A stretch of DNA of 64,000 nt, from the NCBI GenBank assembly GCA_965112735.1, contig OZ218956.1, positions 3,410,001-3,474,000 of the forward strand, given 5' to 3'. Positions 46,376-56,546 of this stretch are shown here, piece after piece (the first letter of the stretch is position 1; each line of letters opens with the position of its first letter). The notes under the pieces are model-generated. The model worked only from the letters and a program-made list of their open reading frames with translations, had not been told where the DNA came from and searched no databases. The DNA is from Phaeosaccion multiseriatum. Its lineage: Eukaryota; Ochrophyta, other classes. Made by a program: the position numbers and the translations under genes.

Positions 46376-48155
46376 TCAGCAGCCCCCTGCTTGCCTGCCG
46401 TGGTCGAGGTTGGGGACCTGAGTCTCGGTGTCGGCCTCAGCCCTCTTTGGCTGCTGCTGGTCACTACCGCCGACCCCCTTTGCCCCCTCCTCCCGGCCTG
46501 CTCCTTGTCCTTGTCCTGCTCCTGCTCCTGCTCCTGCTGGTCGTGCCAGTGCCGCAACAAGTTGCACCTTCCCTCCAGACACCATGACCTCCCCCTCGCG
46601 AATCATGGGCAGCAGCGTGGCCGAGCTAATCATCACAAACGACACGTCCGCGTTGGAATACACCACCGGCTCTCTCCTTGAGTAGTTCTCGCTCACTGCG
46701 AGCACAGAGATGGGCAGTTCCGGCCCTCCATTCACATGCTTCTTGGCTTTTGTACGCACGGCCAAGCGCTTCCCCTCTCCTCCTCCTTTGTTTTCTTCTC
46801 CTTCCTCTCCTCCTTCTCGTCCTCCTCCTCGTCCTCCTCCTCCTCCCCTCTCTCCACCTCCACCTCCACCACCATCACCATCACCTCCACCATCTCCTCC
46901 TCCTCCTGCTCCTGCTCCTGCTCCTCCTCCTGCTGCTGCTGCTGCTGCTGCTCCTGCAATACCGATATTCTTTTCATGCGGAGGTGGTGACCGTCGCTGC
47001 TGCATCACCAACTGCTTCTGTACCCCCGACTGCGGCAGCTGCTCGATCCCCAAGGGATGCGCTTCCGGGTACACGGTCCTCCCCGCCAGGTCTCCAGCGC
47101 CGAAGAGGTCGTCTACCTGAGGAGGGGGAAGAGACGCCGAAGACACCCTCCCCACCCCGCCGTCTCCCTCTCCCACCGCATCACTATAGCCATTACCACT
47201 CCGGTGGGTGGGGGGGGCACCTGCCACGCCCTGCGTCTGGCGCCTGTCGCTCACGCAAGGAGAAGAGAGGCCGCCATCTACCCCCCGCTCTTGGTAGTTG
47301 GAGAGGGGGGGATTTATTCCCGCTCCACCAGCACCATGGCCTGCATTATGACTGTTGCCTCTGTCCCTCCCTCTTGTGGACAGGTACAATGCAGGAAGGC
47401 CCACGGCGGGACCCCCTCCTCCTCCTCCTCCTCCTCCTCCTCCTCCTCCTCCTCCTCCTCCTCCTCCTTCTCCCTCCATCCGGCTCCGACTCCTCTTCTG
47501 CCCGCCACTCATGCTGCCGAAGCCGTCGAACTCCCGGCCTTGGTGGTGTACAAGCAGCGGACGCATACCAAAGGACTGCTGCTGCTGCTGCTGCTGGGGA
47601 TGGTTGCCCACGTCGTGCTGCCCTTCCTGTGGCCAATCCGAGAGTAGCTGCGGTTGGCACCGAGCCCCATCGCCACGCATCCCGCCTCCCAGCGCATCGG
47701 CTCCAAAGCCTCGGCCTCTGACCCCATCGTACGCGCTCCGGGCTTGCACAGAGCCGTCGCTGTGGTGAGGGTGGTGTGAATACAGGTTGGCGTCTGGCGG
47801 ATGCCAAGCATGCTGCAGCTGCGGCGGCGGCTGCTGTTGCGGGGCTCGACTAATGCCATAGCTACCGCGTCCCCGCAGGCCTTTCGCATCTTTCGCCCCG
47901 TGCCTGATGCACACGCCTCCTCGTTTGGCCTGATTGAGACAGCCTGGCTCTCTACAGCGCTTCACGACGGCGCCGTGCCTGTACAAAGAACAAAGGCAAG
48001 GGCTAATCAGGAGCAGGACCCACCACCCTCCAACCGAGACGTGAAACTGAACAGGGCCGCAGAAAAGGTTCAGAAAGAGATACTTACTTGATGCAGACGC
48101 CGCCCCGCTGCGCCACATTCTCGCACCCTTGGTGGGAGCACCTCTTGTGAGGCAT
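46376..48155 (-). CDS. Protein with two C-x4-C-x9-C-x2-H zinc-finger repeats and low-complexity tail
   Basis: Two exons on the minus strand, 48155-48088 and 47978-46376, give 556 aa. The intron splits the first repeat after Ile22-Lys. Residues 6-24 and 31-49 are tandem C-x4-C-x9-C-x2-H modules (C6,C11,C21,H24 and C31,C36,C46,H49) sharing 'GGVCIxHG'. Such repeats occur in large numbers in oomycete and algal proteins that databases often label 'WRKY19-like', although no WRKYGQK is present here. The rest is rich in Gly, Gln, Ser and His, with poly-Gln and a poly-Gly run encoded by (CTC)n near 47415-47470. A nuclear nucleic-acid-binding or transcription role is inference. The single long exon has no internal stop, but its low complexity means an unrecognised intron cannot be excluded. 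Confidence 0.7.
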
Positions 48156-48690
48156 GCTGGCTCTCTCTCAACTTTTTTCCCGCTCCAGCATTACTATGTA
48201 CCGAGCCGGTGGAAAATATGAGCCTCTGCTTCTGCTTCTGCGCCTGCCCCTACTGCTGTTGCCGAGCCGAGCCTTCCCCGTCCTGCTGGGCGGTGTTCTG
48301 ACTGACGGACTTTGGCGGAGCTGCTCTATTCTATTCTATCCGCGATCTTTTCAGCATTCGTGGGAACGTTAAGATCTTCACCCCGCCATGCCTTTAGCTG
48401 TGTAGCCACGTTGCTGGCACTTCGAGAGAGCTTATAAAGCCCTCCATATCAACTAATAATAAGGGGCTGAGGGCAACTGAGGGGAAGGAGGGAAAAAAGG
48501 CACGGCCGCTTCTTTCCTTCACACGTTTTCATTTTACAATTCACAGGGAACGGCCCCAAAATTCCAACTCATATTCCCCCTTGGACCCCCTGGGGATCTC
48601 TGGATGGTGGGTGCGCCGGCAATCCCCAGCGAAGAGAGAGCCTCAACGAGTTGTTTGTCTGTGCTAACCCCCCCCCCCCCAGCGTCAACC
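48156..48690. promoter_or_regulatory. Divergent promoter region (zinc-finger gene and RPSA)
   Basis: This 535-bp gap lies between start codons. A TATA-like element, TTATAAAG, lies at about 48430-48437, oriented towards RPSA and about 255 bp upstream of its ATG. A C11-type tract lies just before the RPSA ATG. Confidence 0.45.
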
Positions 48691-49022
48691 ATGGCTACGC
48701 AGAACCTCCCTACCATCCTCCAGCCCACGTACGTGCCAGCGGCAAAAAATATGTTGTCTTTGAGGATACAGGAGAAAGAGGGAGGAGAAGGGAGAGGAGA
48801 GAAAGGGAGGAGAAGAAGGAGAGGAAAGTGAGGGAAGAGGGGGAGAAGAAGTGGCTGCATGCCGCGCAGGCTCGTGCGCCTGGCTCTGCGGCTGGGGGAG
48901 GCGACGGTAGAGAGAGGCTTGTGCAGGAGTGGGACCAGCGAGAGGCAAAGAAGGAGAGCAGAGGAGCAAGGGAGAGAGACGAAGAAGCAGCAGAGGCTAC
49001 TTGCCGGCTGGAGCCCCCGCTC

Positions 49023-49056
<34 letters not shown>

Positions 49057-50137
49057 CATGGATTGCCCCTCCTCGGCTCCGTTGCGAGGCGTTTCGTGGC
49101 CTTGGGGGCAGCACTGTGCCCTGCTGCTGCTGAGCACGCCCACACCATGTTCACAATTTGGAAGGGCGCAGACGGCATGCAAATGAGTACTTGCAGCAGC
49201 AAAAACAGCAGCAGCAGCAGCAGCAGAGCAGTTCCGAGGATGAGGCCTAGAGGCAGCAACAGCAGTGATCGTAGACGGATTTTTTTTCTTTGTTCGCGAC
49301 AGCTTCACCACATCACGGGCTTATGGTCGCTGCTGCTGTTGTGGTCTGGTCTTGTTTACAGTGCTGGCAGCACCGCGTACTGACCTTCTTCACCTTCGTT
49401 TTGTCCCTTTGCCTCCCTGCTCCTCTCCCCCACCCCCCTCCCATCATGCGCAACTCCTCCTCTCCTTCCTCTCCATTCTGCCGCTCACTCACTCACTCTC
49501 GGCAGGGATGAGGACATCCAGAAGATGCTCTCCGCACAGGTGCACATCGGCACCCGCAACAGCGACTCCAACATGAACGACTACATCTGGCGACGCCGTC
49601 AGGACGGAGTCCACATCCTCAACATCGGAAAGACGTGGGAGAAGCTCATGCTGGCTGCCCGCGTAATTGTGGCCATTGAGAACCCTCAGGACGTTATCGC
49701 CATCTCCGCCCGCCCGTACGGACAGCGTGCCGTGCTCAAGTTCGCGCAGTACACGGGCTGCCAGTCCATCGCCGGTCGCTTCACCCCCGGAACCTTCACC
49801 AACCAGATCACCAAGCAGTTCCGCGAGCCCCGCCTGCTCGTCATCACGGACCCGCGTACCGACGCCCAGGCCGTCAAGGAGTCCTCGTACGTCAACGTGC
49901 CGTGCATCGCCTTCTGCGACTCGGACTCTCCCTGCAACTACATCGATGTGGCCATCCCCTCCAACAACAAGGGCAAGCTGTCCATCGGCCTGCTGTACTG
50001 GCTGCTGGCCAGAGAAGTGCTGCGCATGAGAGGAACCATCTCTCGCCAGGACCCTTGGGACGTCCCGGTGGACCTCTTCTTCTACCGGTGCGTATGTGTG
50101 CCTGTGTGTGTGTGGGTGTGTGCGTATGTGTGCCTGT

Positions 50138-50175
<38 letters not shown>

Positions 50176-50772
50176 AGTTGTCACTACCACCGTCCGTTGC
50201 CATCCTCCCTGACCCCCATCTCTCCCCCTCCCTCTCTCTATCTCTCTCTCCTGCCCTCCAGTGTGCCCGAAGACCTCGAGAAGCCCGAGGAGGCCGCTGC
50301 CTTCGAGGAGCCCGCTGCCCCCGCTGCCTGGGCGGCCGAGGCCGTGGCTCAGCCCACCGACGCCTTCGGACAGCCCGAGCCGCAGGCTGAGGTGAGGAGG
50401 GGAGGGGAGGGAGGGGAGGGGAGGGAGGGGAGGGAAGGGAGGGGAGGGATGGGGCGGGAGCGCTGCTACTCTTCCAACAGGTAGTGACATCTCACTGACC
50501 GTGACACTGAACCTTGACACACACACACGCACACACACACTCGCACATACACACACACATACACATACACACACACGCACACACACACGCAGGGTGCTGC
50601 CGCCCCCGCCGCTGGTGGAGGAGAGTGGGACGCTGCTGCCCCTGCTCCCGAGCAGGTTGCTGTGCCCGCCGCCGCCGCCGACGGAGCCGGAGACTGGGGA
50701 GCTGCCAACCCCCAGGCCGCCGCCGGAGGGTGGGACGCCGCCGCCCCTCAGCAACAGTCTACGGGCTGGTAA
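48691..50772 (+). CDS. RPSA: 40S ribosomal protein SA (uS2)
   Basis: Four exons: 48691-48728, 49506-50087, 50262-50391 and 50593-50772, giving 309 aa. The first exon codes only 12-13 residues ([13 protein letters not shown]) and joins '[18 protein letters not shown]'. Family blocks follow: '[20 protein letters not shown]'-type helix, '[12 protein letters not shown]', '[17 protein letters not shown]', '[20 protein letters not shown]' and '[11 protein letters not shown]'. The C-terminal about 90 residues are Ala/Pro-rich with repeated GxW/EWDAAAP units, comparable to the EW repeats of animal RPSA but Ala-expanded. The protein is a structural component of the small subunit head. The 777-bp first intron right after a tiny coding exon is typical of ribosomal protein genes. 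A 40-bp satellite lies 0.3 kb downstream. Confidence 0.94.
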
Positions 50773-51873
50773 TGAGCTCCGTACTTCACTTGCGCTCATC
50801 AGTGCACCGGTCCGTAATGGCTGGGAGCTACTGGGGTGCAGCTTGGAAGGAGCTGGGAATGGGGTGGGGGTGGGGACCCCTCTCTCTCTCTCTCGCGAGT
50901 TTGCGTTTGTTCGCTCTCCTTGTCTTTTGATTCAAGTGGGTTGAGAATTATTTACTGGGATAAGAAATAAGGAGACTTACTTACCAAACCACACACTTAT
51001 CTACACTTATCTTATCTTGTCTTACCAAACCGTACATCGGTTGTCGAGACCCCCCCCCCCCTGTAAGCTAGAGAGGACAGCTAAGCTAGAGCCTCTCCCG
51101 ATGCAAGCTAGAGAGGACAGCTAAGCTAGAGCCTCTCCCGATGCAAGCTAGAGAGGACAGCTAAGCTAGAGCCTCTCCCGATGCAAGCTAGCGAGGACAG
51201 CTAAGCTAGAGCCTCTCCCGATGCAAGCTAGAGAGGACAGCTAAGCTAGAGGAACGGAGCAGAGGTCGCTGCACCCGAGGGGAGTGAGGGGTGGACAGGA
51301 GAGCTGAAGAGCCGCGAGCGCGCTACCCTTTTGCCGTGCAAGTCCGGCCCTCGCCTCCCCCCCCCCCTTCATGTAGGTAACTCTGTTTGTTTATAGATGT
51401 GAAACCTCCCTCCTTCCCTCAAGAAACACGTCAAGTCAAGTGATGAGCAAGACAACAACACCGCAAGCGTCTTGAACGACAACCGCAGCGGCCCCCCTTA
51501 GTTCCTCATTGCCTCGTCGGTCGGTACTGGCCTTGGTTGGGCATTGGTCATACGGTTGGAAATGCTCTGTTGCTCTGGTCTCGCCACACGATCGGTCGCC
51601 TTTCCCTCCCCTCACCCGCCTCCTCTGCAGTAGACCACTACCATGTATAGACGTGCCTTCCACTCAGAGAATTCACTCAGAAGCCTTGACTCGGAGCTGT
51701 GCTTGCCCACCCCACGCCCCGTCTGCCTTCACTCTACACAGTCACCTCTTCCTCTCTCTGGGTGGTCTCTCGCTCTTTCACTCTCTCTCCCTCTGTCCCA
51801 CCGTCCTTCTCTTCTCAGTCTCTACCTTCTCCCTCCCTCGTGTCCCTGTCTCTCCCTCCCCCTCCCTCCGTAC
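50773..51873. other. Convergent intergenic region with 40-bp repeat array
   Basis: 1.1 kb lie between the RPSA stop and the GlyRS stop. The array at 51065-51250 (listed separately) is its main feature. A C-rich stretch (51040-51061) precedes it. No gene was recognised. Confidence 0.6.
51065..51250. repeat. 40-bp tandem repeat array
   Basis: About 4.6 nearly identical copies of a 40-bp unit (AAGCTAGAGAGGACAGCTAA plus GCTAGAGCCTCTCCCGATGC). Each unit contains GCTAGAG twice, with an AGCTxxxAGCT-like internal symmetry. There are no spacers, so it is a minisatellite and not CRISPR. Confidence 0.95.
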
Positions 51874-53283
51874 TCAATACCCATACACTGCCTCATCCAC
51901 CTTAGCGAACACCTCATCGATGCTCATCCTCGTCTGCTCCGTCGAGTCCCTCTCCCTCAACGTCACCGTGCCGTCCTCGAGCGTGTCAAAGTCGACGGTT
52001 ACACAAAACGGGGTGCCCACCTCGTCCATCCTTCTGTAACGCCGTCCGATGGCCCCGGTGAGGTCGTAGTGGGCGTTGTGCTTGCGCCGAAGCTTCTCAA
52101 AGAGGTCACGGGCAATCTCCACAATCTCGGGCTGTTGTACGTATGTACGTACGTATGCATGCATATGCAACGTGAGACGTGTTGGGGGGGGGGGGGGGAT
52201 ATGACGTTTTAGAGGTCGCAAAAGCGTGATTGTGTGCAGTGGAAGGGTCGGAGAGGACAAAAAGAGGGAAGGAAGGAGGGAGGGAGGGAGGGAGGGGGGA
52301 AGAGACAAACGGAGAAGAGAAGCTGGGGGCGTGCCTGTCTACGTATGGCAGTCGTTGACAGGCAGCGTGACCCCACAAGGGAGAGAACTCTCCTGAAGCG
52401 GCATAGATAGATGCATGCAGTCTGAATAGAGTCTGAATAGCGACGACGACACATACGTACTCCACGCCCTTACCTTGTTCTTCATGAGAGGGAACACAGC
52501 GACCTTGATGGGCGCCATGCGGGGATGGAACTTGAGCAGAGAGCGCTTCTCACCCCCTACCTCGTCCTCGCAGTGGGCAGAGGTCATGAGGGCAAGGAAT
52601 AGGCGATCCACGCCCAGGGAGGGCTCGATCACGTGCGGTACGAATTTGCGCTTCGTAGCCTCGTCGAAGTACTCCAGGGGCTTGCCCGTGGCTGAGGGAG
52701 AGAGAGAGAGGGAGAGGGGGCGGGGTGGGGTGGGGGATGGTAGTGGATGGGGGAGGTAGGCGTGAGTACGTACGTGACGGGAGGAGGGAGGCGAATGATG
52801 TGGTCGGTCAGTGCGTCACATAGGAGGTGGCGTCAGGCCCTCACGCGCGAGATGTTTCCCTTCTTCCCATATGCCTGCCAATAATACCACCCGCGCCCAT
52901 ATTCCTGCCTGCCCAGGCATGTACGTGCCTGCCCCCCCTACCTGTCCATACGCCTGCCTGCCTGCCAACTGAAAACCCAAACCAAAACTCCAACTCACCT
53001 TCACCGTGCTGCGTGAGGTCGTAGCAGCCCCTGGCGGCCACTCCTTGAAGTTCGCTCTCTCCGAAGGGGAACTTGAAGGTAATGTCCGTGCAGGCGCGTG
53101 CGTAGTGCGCAAGTCCGTCGTCGGGGTGTACCTCCTTGCCCATGAGGTCCTCTCTGAGGCCGATGGACTTGAGCCAGTTCCAGGAGAAGTCCAGCCACTT
53201 GGCGTGGTGCTGAGTGGGGTGAGGGGAAAGGCCAAGGTCAAGGCCAAGGACAGGGCAAGAGCAAGACGAGTACGCGTCAGTGT

Positions 53284-53314
<31 letters not shown>

Positions 53315-54887
53315 GCTTACATGCTACGCGCTTTGCTCTGTATTTCTCTTCTCTCCCCCTCTTCCTCCGTACCTCTCTCCCTCACCCCTCACTCACCTCC
53401 TTCCAGTCCTCATCACTGTCCCCGATGAAGTACTCCACCTCCATCTGCTCGAACTCTCTGGAGCGGAAGATGAAGTTGCGCGGAGTGATCTCGTTGCGGA
53501 ACGCCTTGCCGATCTGACCAAGCACAGCACAGCACAGCACAGCACAGGACAGGTGAAACAGAAGCGAGGCGAAAGTGAGAAAGAGTATGACCTTGAACCT
53601 GATCTTGACGAGGTATGATCAGTTAGGGGCATGACCTTGATCTTGAGGAGGTATGGTCAGGTAGGAGCTAGATTTGAGGAGGTTAAGAGGAAGGTGCGAG
53701 AGCGTACATAGGTACTAAACGGACAGACAGACAGACAGACTGACTGACTGACTGACTGCATGACGGACTGACTTACTGCATGACTGACTGACTGACTGAC
53801 TGACTGAATAGGTGCCTGAGGAACTGACTGACTGACCTGCGCAATACCGAAGGGAAGCTTGGTGCGTGCGGTCTGCATGACGTTCTTGAAGTTGGTGAAG
53901 ATGCCCTGTGCCGTCTCCGGTCGGAGATACGCCACAGAGGATGCGTCCTGAACACATGGTCAGACAAGAGAGGGACAGCGAGAGCGGGGTGGGGTGTGCA
54001 GGGAGGACGGACGGAGGAGGGTGGGCGGGCGGGCGGACGGGCGGCCAGAAACGTCAGAGCTTGAAGGAAGGGAGAAGGGCACAATGCCCCACCACACAAG
54101 ACGCGAAGCAAAGCAAAGCCAAGCAAGCCGCCTCCGGAATCGCCACATGAGGGACGAGGCTCGACCGTTCCGCGAGAGAGCAGCCTTCCATCCCCTCCCT
54201 CCCTCCTTCCCTCCCTCCCTTCCTCACTCACCGTGGCAGCTCCCACCGAGGTCTGGAACATCAAGTTGAACTCTCTCGGGGGGGTAAGGTCCCCGGCCTT
54301 GCCCGTGGCCGGAGAGGGCACGAACTGCAGCTCGTCCTCCTCCAACTCGGTGAGGTCCCTGAGCTTGACAGGGAGGAGGGTGCCCTGCTTGGCCGCCTTG
54401 CGCTTCATCTTCGCCGCGGCCTTGTCCACGGTGGCCTGCATGTCGGGGTCTTCCATCTGGGGTACAATGAGGTAAGAGTAGGGCATAGGGGGAAGGAAGG
54501 GGGTGTTAAGTTGGCTGAGGGGCAGAGGCAAAACCCTTGCTCATGCCTTCGCTAATAGGACCCTGAAGCTTTTCTCTCCGCCCCTCGTCAAATCCCCCTC
54601 CCTCTCTCCCTCCCTCCCTCCCTCCCTCCCTCCCTAGCACTCACCACAGTGAGCCAGCCCAGCACCTCCCCCCCCTCCTCCAGCTCCACCTTGCCGGTGA
54701 ACACCTGATCTGCTCTGTAGCGCAGCTTGGACTCTCTACAGTCCACCATCGGGTCCGAGAAGCCGGACACATGTCCGGAGCTCTCCCAGATGCGAGGGTT
54801 TCCGATGATGGAGCTGTCCAGGCCTGCGTGGGTGCGTGTGGGTGTGCGGGTGCGAGTGTGGGGTGGTGTGGGCGGCCAAAGTCAGAG

Positions 54888-54924
<37 letters not shown>

Positions 54925-55377
54925 AGAAAGTACCATCCAAATGAGGTGTGCGTGGTGCTGACGAGGCTGTGTCCCGTGAGGGAGGGAGGTCGCGAAAGGC
55001 CATTCCGGTTGTGTCGACATCGTCCAACGGGAGGAAGCGACGAAGGGTGACGTGTACGTCCAGCCCGGACCCCCCTCAATGCCCAATACGCGACCCCCAC
55101 AGATCGTCTGTCCATTGAGCTCAAGCTGAAAGCTCTGAGGAAGGGGGGAAGTCGCAAAGGTAAAAGGGTTCCCCACATTGCCACACACACTACCACCCCC
55201 TGCCACCCTCACGCACGCACGTACGCACCCACTTACCTACGACGTCTTCCCTGCCCTGCACGACGTCTCTCCACCACGCGTCTTTGATGTTCTTCTTGAG
55301 CTCCACCCCGAGGTGGCCGTAGTCATAAAACCCCGCAAAGCCGTTGTAGATCTGTGTCCACAGCAGGAGCAGCAGTA

Positions 55378-55422
<45 letters not shown>

Positions 55423-56199
55423 GTTGGTGATACAGTAGTGGCAGGGGGAGATTGTTTAGGACACGGCCAGCTGGAGTTCTACTTGGAAGAGAGAAAGAGG
55501 GAGCGAGCGCTGGCGAAGAGGCCTCCTCTTCCTTTCCTCCCTCCCCTCCATACAAGACGAAATCGTCGGGTAGCCACCTCCTCCACAGAGTAGTACGCAA
55601 CGACAACGAAAGGCAACGAGACACATCGACGCCTTCACTGGGGGGATTCACCCGACCTCTGTGCAGTCCTGGACAGCCACTCTTATACTTATCCTTAGGG
55701 GTAGAGTGTGTCTGTGAGGGGGGGGCACTACTTCAGCACGTGATGCCCCGGCCTTGATGACTGGAGTATGAAGCACGGACTAGCCCTTCACCCCTAAAAA
55801 CAGATTACCCCCCCCTCCTTTGGAGATCAACCAACCACACAACCAACAAACGCAGTGTGCGCTCTGATCCGCCCTGTGCTTGCTTACCTCCGAAGACTGG
55901 AAGACAAAGCCTCTCCTCTTGCACAAGCCCACGAGCTCCTCTGCCCCCACCACCTCTGGCCCCTTTCCTTCCTCCTCCTTCTCCTCTACCGCCACTGCCG
56001 CCGCCCCTCCCTCTCCTTCCGCGTCGGCAGTAGACGCCGCTGCCCTGGTACTTGCCCCCCTACATGGGATTCCACCGCGACAGCTACTACTGGGTCGCCC
56101 AGCATGTCGAGAGAGGGCATTGGCAGTGCCTCTGCTGAAGCTGCTGGCGGAGAAGCCCTGCACCCCCGAGAGAAGACTGCTGCACGCCGCGCTCCACAT
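51874..56199 (-). CDS. Glycyl-tRNA synthetase (class II), plastid/organelle-targeted
   Basis: Nine exons on the minus strand: 56199-55888, 55351-55237, 54823-54645, 54456-54232, 53947-53837, 53513-53397, 53209-52999, 52691-52474 and 52131-51874, giving 581 aa. After a signal peptide '[20 protein letters not shown]' (plastid-type GF motif) come '[28 protein letters not shown]', '[20 protein letters not shown]', '[14 protein letters not shown]', class-II motif 2 '[20 protein letters not shown]', motif 3 '[15 protein letters not shown]' and the anticodon-binding domain ending '[27 protein letters not shown]'. It charges tRNA-Gly with glycine. No WHEP domain is present. In-frame ATGs also occur at 56397 and 56481, giving Ser/Arg-rich extensions with a hydrophobic segment. 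I chose 56199 because it directly precedes the plastid signal. Intron 1 contains (CAG)n and one copy of a dispersed 17-bp motif. Confidence 0.93.
53725..53830 (-). repeat. (GACT)n tract in GlyRS intron 5
   Basis: GACTGACT tetramers (AGTCAGTC on the coding strand) fill the 5' part of the intron, extending the donor GTCAGT. The repeat therefore looks like an iteration of the splice donor itself. Confidence 0.85.
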
Positions 56200-56546
56200 G
56201 ATGATTCCCACGGAGAGAGCGCTTCTGCTTCTCCTGAGCCGACACACCTGCTGCTCCTCTTCCTGAATCAGCAGACGCCTCCTACTGCCAGAGCCGCTGC
56301 TCCTGCCCCTGCTGCTGCTCCTGCTGGTGCCGCTGTTGGTGCTCGTGCTGCTCCTGCGGATATTGATGGGGCCTGAGCAAGCTAAGGCTGTAGCCATGAC
56401 GATGAGACCAGAGAGAGGAAGAGCAAGGAAGAGGGGAGGGAGGAGGGAGCGAAAATCCAGGGAGGGGTTCCGAGCGCTCATGGGCGGATTTGACGTTTCA
56501 ATTCTTCTATTTTTCTTGTTCACTTACAGACAGCTAAAAGCCTAAC
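56200..56546. promoter_or_regulatory. Divergent region between GlyRS and the EF-hand-like gene
   Basis: 347 bp lie between the chosen start codons. The minus strand is open throughout most of it, with two further in-frame ATGs (56397, 56481), so part may be 5' UTR or an N-terminal extension of GlyRS. CTG-rich on the plus strand. Confidence 0.45.

Noticed and set aside
49265-49505. Additional 5' coding exon of RPSA near 49265
   Set aside because: The frame is open but unrelated to uS2. Phase and family length fit direct joining of 48728 to 49506.
51065-51250. CRISPR array
   Set aside because: The 40-bp repeats are directly abutting with no spacers, and the window is eukaryotic.
54950-55145. 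Extra GlyRS exon ('[14 protein letters not shown]...')
   Set aside because: An acceptor-like CAG precedes it, but in the phase set by exon 2 it stops after a few codons. GlyRS conservation joins 'REDVVG' directly to '[10 protein letters not shown]'.
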